Notes under the pieces: model-generated | The model's database searches: none | Told to the model about the DNA's origin: nothing | The model's input: the letters and a program-made list of their open reading frames with translations, nothing else | Source: 2-12-FULL-42-15 sp964196565 | GTDB lineage: Bacteria; Pseudomonadota; Gammaproteobacteria; Coxiellales; Coxiellaceae | Length of the DNA: 25,897 bases | Assembly (NCBI GenBank): GCA_964196565.1 | Contig: CAXMUH010000103.1 | Span: forward strand, 1 to 25,897 | Direction: 5' to 3' | Translations under genes and position numbers: made by a program | Shown here: positions 20,998-25,897 of the stretch, in pieces | Layout of the letters: every line of letters starts with the position of its first letter | How positions within the stretch are numbered: position 1 is the stretch's first letter

Positions 20998-23121
20998 ATG
21001 AGTGAACAAAAATATAAACATTGGCGTACAGAAACCGACAAAGACGATATTTTATGGGTATTTATCGATCGAGAAGGTGCTCCAGTTAACTCTTTAAATC
21101 GAGAAGTTTTTGATGAATTTGAACAGGTGATTTCTGATATTCTTGAGCAAAATCCAAGTTCAGTTATTTTAGCTTCAGGCAAAAAAAGAGGCTTTATTGC
21201 GGGCGCGGATATCTCACAATTTTCATCGCTTACCAACACGGATGAAGCTTTTGAATTAATTCGACACTCACAATTAGTGCTCGATAAGCTAGAAGCGCTT
21301 CCAATGCCAACAGTTGCGATGATCAGTGGTTTTTGTTTGGGCGGCGGTTGTGAAGTGGCACTCGCATGTACTTATCGCGTAGCAGAAGATATTCCTTCAA
21401 CGCGTATTGGCCTACCGGAGACAAATTTAGGTATTCAGCCAGGATGGGGCGGGACCGTACGTTTACCAAAATTAATCGGCGCTACAGAAGCGATGAAAAT
21501 TATTTTGCCGGGACGCGCAGTTGATGCAAGAAAGGCTGCCAAACTTGGTATGGTTGATGCCGCTGTACCGACGCGCGAATTAAAACGAGCCGCACGTTAT
21601 TACGCACTTAAAAAGCCTGCAAAACATCGTCCTAAAGGCATGGCCGCTATTTCTAATGCGCCTTGGGTACGTCCATTGTTAGGCAAATTGATGCTGAAAA
21701 ACTTAAGCAAAAAAGCGCGCGAAGATCATTATCCAGCGCCATTTGCAGTTTTACGCAATTGGATAAAAGAGGGTGTCTCAGATAATGCGTATTTAACCGA
21801 AGTGAAATCAATTGCAAAACTTTTGGTAACAAACACCAGTCGTAATTTAGTGCGTGTGTTTTTCTTACAAAACCGCTTAAAAGCATTAGCAAAAGCCAGT
21901 AAGTTTAAACCGCAACACGTGCATGTGATAGGTAGCGGCACCATGGGCGGTGATATTGCTGCATGGTGTGCGTACAAAGGTTTTTATGTCACGCTTCAAG
22001 ATCAAAGCGCAGAACGCATAGCGCCAGCGATTAAACGCGCATATGGTTTATATAAAAAGAAACTTAAAAAGCCACGTTTAATTCAAGCGGTGATGGATCG
22101 CTTGCAACCGGATGTTGATGGTTATGGTATTCAAAAAGCAGATGTGGTGATTGAAGCGATTTTTGAAAACCTTAAAGTGAAACAAGAATTATTACAGAAA
22201 ATTGAACCGCAATTAAAACCCGGCGCCATTCTTGCGAGTAATACCTCAAGTATTCCGCTGGATGAAATGGGTACGGTATTAAAAAAACCTGAACGCTTAG
22301 TCGGCATTCATTTTTTCAACCCGGTTGCGAAAATGCAATTGGTTGAGGTAGTGCATGGTAAAAATACTTCGGTTGATGTTGTCAATCAGGCATTAACTTT
22401 TGTTGGTAAAATTTCACGGCTGCCATTGCCGGTGACTGCCACCCCAGGATTTTTAGTTAATCGTGTTTTGATGCCATATTTATTAGAAGCGATGGCGATT
22501 TATGAAGAAGGTGTATCCGCATCCGCGATTGATAAAGCAGCACTTGATTTTGGAATGCCAATGGGCCCAATTGCTTTGGCAGATACTGTTGGTCTCGATA
22601 TTTGTTTATCGGTTGCTAAAATTCTTACGAAATATTTTGGTGGTGACGTACCTAAACAGCTGGAAGAGATGGTCAACGAGGGTAATTTAGGCGTTAAGAG
22701 CGGCAGTGGTTTTTATCAGTATAAGAATGGCAAGAAGATCAAAAGCAAAGAATCGGGTGGCAAAGAAGCCTCTAAGGATTTGGCTGATCGCATGATCTTG
22801 CGCATGCTTAACGAATCTGCGACTTGTTGGGCTGAAAAAGTGGTTGATGACACCGATTTATTGGATGTCGGCATGATCTTTGGTACCGGCTTCGCCCCAT
22901 TCCGAGGTGGCCCGATTCACTACGCCAAAGAGCGAGGCATTCAAGACGTCGTTGACACTTTGACGGCATTGGAGAGTAAATATGGCGAACGCTTTAAGCC
23001 ATCAACGGCTTGGGCTGCATTATTAGCAAATGGGTGTGATGAATCGATTGAATCTGATCAAAAGAAAGGTAATAATACAAAGCATAAACAACAAGCATCT
23101 GGTAAGCACGAGAGTGCATAA
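20998..23121 (+). CDS. fadJ: Fatty-acid oxidation multifunctional alpha subunit (FadJ-type)
   Basis: Bifunctional enoyl-CoA hydratase/3-hydroxyacyl-CoA dehydrogenase forming the alpha partner of the thiolase. The N-terminal crotonase domain (about 10-200) has the oxyanion-hole stretch 'FIAGADISQF' and the two acidic residues Glu119 ('LGGGCEVALA') and Glu141 ('LPETNLGIQPGWGG'). The NAD domain (about 305-490) starts 'VHVIGSGTMGGDIAAW' (G312-x-G314-x2-G317), with 'ASNTSSIP' and the catalytic His438 ('GIHFFNPVAKMQLVE') and Glu450. C-terminal 3HCDH domains follow to about 680, then a Lys/Ser-rich tail. Length is 707 aa (E. coli FadJ 714). The start at 20998 is chosen for TAAGGA at 20985-20990; an upstream in-frame ATG at 20971 lies inside fadI. 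Confidence 0.95.
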   Translation: MSEQKYKHWRTETDKDDILWVFIDREGAPVNSLNREVFDEFEQVISDILEQNPSSVILASGKKRGFIAGADISQFSSLTNTDEAFELIRHSQLVLDKLEALPMPTVAMISGFCLGGGCEVALACTYRVAEDIPSTRIGLPETNLGIQPGWGGTVRLPKLIGATEAMKIILPGRAVDARKAAKLGMVDAAVPTRELKRAARYYALKKPAKHRPKGMAAISNAPWVRPLLGKLMLKNLSKKAREDHYPAPFAVLRNWIKEGVSDNAYLTEVKSIAKLLVTNTSRNLVRVFFLQNRLKALAKASKFKPQHVHVIGSGTMGGDIAAWCAYKGFYVTLQDQSAERIAPAIKRAYGLYKKKLKKPRLIQAVMDRLQPDVDGYGIQKADVVIEAIFENLKVKQELLQKIEPQLKPGAILASNTSSIPLDEMGTVLKKPERLVGIHFFNPVAKMQLVEVVHGKNTSVDVVNQALTFVGKISRLPLPVTATPGFLVNRVLMPYLLEAMAIYEEGVSASAIDKAALDFGMPMGPIALADTVGLDICLSVAKILTKYFGGDVPKQLEEMVNEGNLGVKSGSGFYQYKNGKKIKSKESGGKEASKDLADRMILRMLNESATCWAEKVVDDTDLLDVGMIFGTGFAPFRGGPIHYAKERGIQDVVDTLTALESKYGERFKPSTAWAALLANGCDESIESDQKKGNNTKHKQQASGKHESA

Positions 23122-23150
23122 AAAACGAGCACAAGCAGCCGAATTGAATA

Positions 23151-23187
23151 AATAATGCTCAGACCTATAAAAGCTCTGAGCATTATT
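23151..23187 (+). terminator. Terminator-like hairpin after fadJ
   Basis: AATAATGCTCAGA (23151-23163) and its exact inverse TCTGAGCATTATT (23175-23187) form a 13-bp perfect stem with an 11-nt loop, 30 nt after the fadJ stop. The stem ends in U-rich sequence followed by CTTTAATAA, so it fits an intrinsic, possibly bidirectional, terminator with a weak U-tract. It separates the fad operon from the membrane-protein gene. Confidence 0.75.
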
Positions 23188-23226
23188 CTTTAATAAGGCT
23201 CTTCAGCGCTAAATAGTGAGGTTTCA

Positions 23227-24021
23227 ATGAGCAACTATTCAAGTGAGCATTTAACAATTGGTAAATTGATTGGTCGATCCTTTACGAATTATGGAAAAAC
23301 GTTTAAAGCCGTATTGGTATTTATTATTTTGGCCGCGCTTGTTCAGGATAATTATTTATTTTTTTGGGGCGTTAAACTTAGCCACTGGGGTTTTGGGCTG
23401 TTGCTGGGCGCTGTGAGTGTTGTGGCTATTTACTTCTGGTCAGCGGCTATTATCGCAGCCGATGGTGGTATCAAATCAACGCCACATTCAATGGGCTTTT
23501 GTTTCAAACATGCATTAACCAAACTGATCAAAGTTGTAGTTGTTGCTGGATTCTATGTGTTGCTATTTATCGGCAGTAGTTATTGGATGCGATTTATCGC
23601 GGATATTGCTAAACATTTTAAACACCTTGCGGCTGCACAAGGTTTAATAAATCTCATCTTTGTTGGTTTGCCTTTATTGGTTCTGTTTTTATTATTTTTA
23701 TTGTCTATTCCAAAAATATTGACAGATGATGAAGGGCTGTTTAAATCAATGGGTCATAGCGCAAAAATCGTGTGGAAGGCACGCTTTAAACCCGCGCTTG
23801 CCTTATATGTTGGCTCGATGTTGTTATTATTCCTTACCATTCCAACCACAAAACACGCTGCGTGGTTGATCGCACACCATATCAAGCTGCCTTTTGATTT
23901 GCTTATCTTGATTTTTTCAGCACCGATTATCATTAATTTTATGTTGTTTATCCTCAATAATCCTGCGCCGATTATAATAAAACGTGCGCCGGCCACAGCG
24001 GTAGCTGAAGAAGATATTTAA
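23227..24021 (+). CDS. Hypothetical six-TM membrane protein
   Basis: A 264-aa integral membrane protein not assigned to a named family. Six hydrophobic segments are visible (about 26-44, 54-76, 101-119, 138-161, 188-206, 222-243). A hydrophilic N-terminus of about 25 residues contains 'IGKLIGRSFTNYGKTFK', and a short acidic tail ends 'TAVAEEDI'. The 'SIPKILTDDEGLFKSMGHSAKIV' loop after helix 4 recalls YciC/DUF-type and glycerophosphodiesterase-membrane-domain-like proteins, in which helices are linked by 'D..G...A...S...' loops. That resemblance is only by eye. GTGAGG precedes the ATG by 6 nt. It follows the fad terminator, so it is probably transcribed independently. Confidence 0.8.
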   Translation: MSNYSSEHLTIGKLIGRSFTNYGKTFKAVLVFIILAALVQDNYLFFWGVKLSHWGFGLLLGAVSVVAIYFWSAAIIAADGGIKSTPHSMGFCFKHALTKLIKVVVVAGFYVLLFIGSSYWMRFIADIAKHFKHLAAAQGLINLIFVGLPLLVLFLLFLLSIPKILTDDEGLFKSMGHSAKIVWKARFKPALALYVGSMLLLFLTIPTTKHAAWLIAHHIKLPFDLLILIFSAPIIINFMLFILNNPAPIIIKRAPATAVAEEDI

Positions 24022-24050
24022 TCATTTGAGATTTAGGTTTTTTCTGCCAA

Positions 24051-24127
24051 CGTCATCCCAGCGAAAGCTGGGATCTCCTGGATTTAAGCGCTAATTTATA
24101 CAGATTCCTGCAAACGCCGGAATGACG
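24051..24127. repeat. 77-bp MITE-like repeat with CGTCAT/ATGACG ends
   Basis: The element begins CGTCAT and ends ATGACG (exact inverse). Its left arm forms an 8-bp stem ATCCCAGC/GCTGGGAT closed by a GAAA tetraloop (24055-24074). Its right arm forms a second hairpin ATTCCTGC/GCCGGAAT with one G-T mismatch (24104-24123). The arms 'GTCATCCCAGCGAAAGCTGGGA' type is a known dispersed repeat motif in many proteobacterial genomes. It lies in the 261-bp gap between the membrane protein and the 384-aa orphan; the rest of that gap is AT-rich and shows nothing else. Confidence 0.7.
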
Positions 24128-24282
24128 AAGCCTAGAACTCATCCGAGCTGGGTATATTTAAAACATAGTCTTAAATAAACATTAATTACGCTAAGACGTA
24201 TATCATTTAAGGTTACCTTAAAAATTTCATAAGACAATAGGTTAATCTGTTAAATACCATAGAGGACCTTAAGGAGACGAGG

Positions 24283-25437
24283 ATGAGAAATGCACAGAGG
24301 GGTAATTGGGATGAATTTGCAAGGGAGTTAGTGGATGCGCTAACGAAAGTTGAAGTTTTTTTTAAAAAAAATCAACTACAAAAAGATATCGTGGAATATG
24401 AAACTTTAAAGCAACAAGTTACAGATGCAGAAAATGCATATTTGAATTCAAATCACAACAACAGAACACAGTTAAGAATAGCGCTTACCAGTTCTCAGGG
24501 TAAGCTTCGTAGCACTGTGAATCCTGAACGATGCACAGTGAAAGCTTATTTAATCATAAATAAGATTAATTTACATCAATTATACTCAAAGGTAACGTTT
24601 TTCTTAAATCAAAAAACTAATACAAAAGTATCATTTAAAAAAATACTTGTAAAATTTAACGCTGAATTGAAGAAGCCATTAAATCAACTACAAGGGTTTG
24701 CAGGAATTTTAGCGGATTTGGAACGGTTAAGATTAAAGGAGCAGAAAAGATTGGCCGTTTTACAGGAAGAGAAAACATCGTCAGTTCAACGTCCAAATTT
24801 GCAGATCGATACAAAGCTTGATGATTTACTTTCAGGACTAGAAAGCCCGTCGTTACTTCTACCAGATGATGCGTTGAATTCACCGCTTGCCAGCCCTAGC
24901 CCTTGGACGCCACTTTCTTCAAGGTCGCAGAGGTCAGATTCTGTTGCATCTCTGCCAGATCAACTTTTTTCGCACGAGTTTAAGAGTGGTGATCAGAGTC
25001 CTGAACCACAAACTTCGCCGCCACGCCCGCAAACTTCTACAACAGAAGTTGAGACACAAGCAGCAGTTGAACATGCCATTAAATGGGCTGTAGTAATGAC
25101 GCAGTTAAAAAGCTATCACCAAAACAAAGGTATCTTTCGCAAACTATCTGCAGGCATTGCAAACACTTGTCTGCTTAATTGTTTTTGGTGGGGCAAAGAT
25201 AGAGCTGGGATGACTAAGTCAATTTCAGAACTTCAGCAATTCGTTAAAGGTAAACAAGGCGAAAGCGACATCAAAGAGGCCGATCAATCAAACTTAAATA
25301 GAATAGTAGAAGGTCGCGGCCTCCGTCAAAGAATGGAGGGATGTGGGGCGAGTTTATTTCATTGGCGCTACAACAATGGTGAGACATCTAACGTTTTAGA
25401 GGCAATTACAGAGGCTATATCTGCGCCAGCTGCATAA
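24283..25437 (+). CDS. Hypothetical protein, coiled-coil and Pro/Ser-rich linker (384 aa)
   Basis: Not recognised. Residues about 10-165 are highly charged and helical, with coiled-coil-like stretches (about 30-55 and 140-165, 'LADLERLRLKEQKRLAVLQEEK'). About 185-255 form a Ser/Pro-rich linker ('LASPSPWTPLSSRSQRSDS', 'DQSPEPQTSPPRPQTST') of low complexity. The C-terminal 120 residues contain a Cys/Trp-rich patch ('NTCLLNCFWWGKDRAGM', 294-310) and end 'NVLEAITEAISAPAA'. There is no signal peptide or clear membrane helix. A strong AAGGAG lies 7 nt before the ATG. The stop is only 5 nt from the stop of the convergent RND gene. Multi-domain layout with a disordered linker resembles secreted effectors of intracellular bacteria, but no function can be assigned. 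Confidence 0.75.
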   Translation: MRNAQRGNWDEFARELVDALTKVEVFFKKNQLQKDIVEYETLKQQVTDAENAYLNSNHNNRTQLRIALTSSQGKLRSTVNPERCTVKAYLIINKINLHQLYSKVTFFLNQKTNTKVSFKKILVKFNAELKKPLNQLQGFAGILADLERLRLKEQKRLAVLQEEKTSSVQRPNLQIDTKLDDLLSGLESPSLLLPDDALNSPLASPSPWTPLSSRSQRSDSVASLPDQLFSHEFKSGDQSPEPQTSPPRPQTSTTEVETQAAVEHAIKWAVVMTQLKSYHQNKGIFRKLSAGIANTCLLNCFWWGKDRAGMTKSISELQQFVKGKQGESDIKEADQSNLNRIVEGRGLRQRMEGCGASLFHWRYNNGETSNVLEAITEAISAPAA

Positions 25438-25442
25438 GCGTG

Positions 25443-25897
25443 TTACTGTGGATTTGGACTCTGCTCTTTGTTTATCAATCTTTCGTAAACATGTAGCATC
25501 GATGGCAGTAACACTAAAATAAGCACGGTTGCGAACAGCAATCCAAACACAATACTTACTGCCATCGGAATTAAAAATTGCGCTTGCAAAGAGCGTTCAA
25601 ATACTAAAGGTAGCAGTCCTGCGATGGTGGTTAAAGAGGTTAATAATACAGGGCGCAAGCGTTGACAGGATGCTTCAACAATCGCTTGATCATGGGTGAG
25701 ATCAAGCTGTCGCAATTTTCGATAGCGATTAACTAAAATAATCGAATCATTAATTACAATTCCGGATAATCCAAAAAATCCAAATAAAGAAAGCACTGTT
25801 AGATTCATACCAAGGAAAATATGTCCCCAGACTGCTCCAACTAAACCGAGTGGAATTGCCATAAGAATTAATAAAGGCCAGCCGTAGGATGAAAAAA
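25443..25897 (-). CDS. RND efflux permease, C-terminal part (runs off right edge)
   Basis: The last 151 residues of a second RND-family permease; the open frame continues past the window edge. 'SYGWPLLILMAIPLGLVGAVWGH' starts a transmembrane helix. Next come 'LFGFFGLSGIVINDSIILVNRYRKLR' (TM11/12 region with the family's conserved G-x-x-x-N-D/[NS]), 'RLRPVLLTSLTTIAGLLPLVFE' and a final helix ('VFGLLFATVLILVLLPSML'). The protein ends in 'LINKEQSPNPQ'. It cannot be the continuation of the permease at the left edge unless about 550 residues were missing, so it is a separate pump. Adaptor and promoter lie outside the window. Confidence 0.92.
   Translation of the reverse strand, partial: FSSYGWPLLILMAIPLGLVGAVWGHIFLGMNLTVLSLFGFFGLSGIVINDSIILVNRYRKLRQLDLTHDQAIVEASCQRLRPVLLTSLTTIAGLLPLVFERSLQAQFLIPMAVSIVFGLLFATVLILVLLPSMLHVYERLINKEQSPNPQ

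Noticed and set aside
1..25897. Both window ends lie in RND permease genes on the same strand and in compatible frame, as if the sequence were circular.
   Set aside because: Joining them gives about 479 residues, while RND permeases have about 1,030. The left piece is the first third and the right piece the last seventh, so they are two genes cut by the window.

Overview
The window is about 25.9 kb of low-to-moderate G+C chromosomal DNA from a gammaproteobacterium. The core genes (miaB, ybeZ/phoH, ybeY, corC, lnt, fadE, fadI, fadJ, phhA) are of gammaproteobacterial type. Three features point, as inference only, to a host-associated or intracellular lineage near the Legionellales/Coxiellales: charged, helical orphan proteins of 321-384 aa; one orphan C-terminus resembling a Dot/Icm 'E-block' secretion signal; and a relic of a LuxR-type DNA-binding domain. 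No rRNA, tRNA, CRISPR array, transposase or phage gene was seen.

Layout. 1-2741 (minus): an efflux operon of a K+-channel-like membrane protein, a lipoprotein membrane-fusion protein and the N-terminal third of an RND permease, with 4-nt ATGA overlaps at both junctions. 2837-5852 (minus): a lipoprotein-like SGNH hydrolase, lnt and corC. 5853-8810: a mixed segment with a LuxR-HTH relic, a YaiI/UPF0178 gene, an unrecognised 338-aa protein with internal 33-bp repeats and an NAD-type short-chain dehydrogenase with an apparently near-leaderless promoter. 8911-11727 (minus): miaB-phoH-ybeY. The usual miaB-ybeZ-ybeY-ybeX(corC)-lnt cluster is therefore split by about 3 kb of accessory DNA between ybeY and corC. 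11830-15205: an APC-type permease divergent from an M17 leucyl aminopeptidase. 15334-17080: a second orphan (321 aa) and phenylalanine 4-hydroxylase. 17255-23121 (plus): a fatty-acid beta-oxidation operon fadE-fadI-fadJ closed by a 13-bp perfect-stem hairpin. 23227-25437: a six-TM membrane protein, a 77-bp MITE-like repeat and a third orphan (384 aa). 25443-25897 (minus): the C-terminal end of a second RND permease, different from the first.

How the genes work together. FadE, FadI and FadJ supply a full acyl-CoA degradation cycle (dehydrogenation, hydration, second oxidation, thiolysis). Phenylalanine hydroxylase makes tyrosine, and the aminopeptidase and APC permease are consistent with growth on peptides and amino acids. 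Lnt finishes the acylation of lipoproteins, which would include the two lipoprotein candidates seen here. MiaB, PhoH and YbeY act in tRNA modification and RNA/ribosome maintenance. The parts that stand out are the split ybe cluster with its inserted accessory genes, the three orphan proteins, several dispersed palindromic repeats, and an inverted repeat touching the predicted phhA -35 box in the phhA-fadE divergent promoter.
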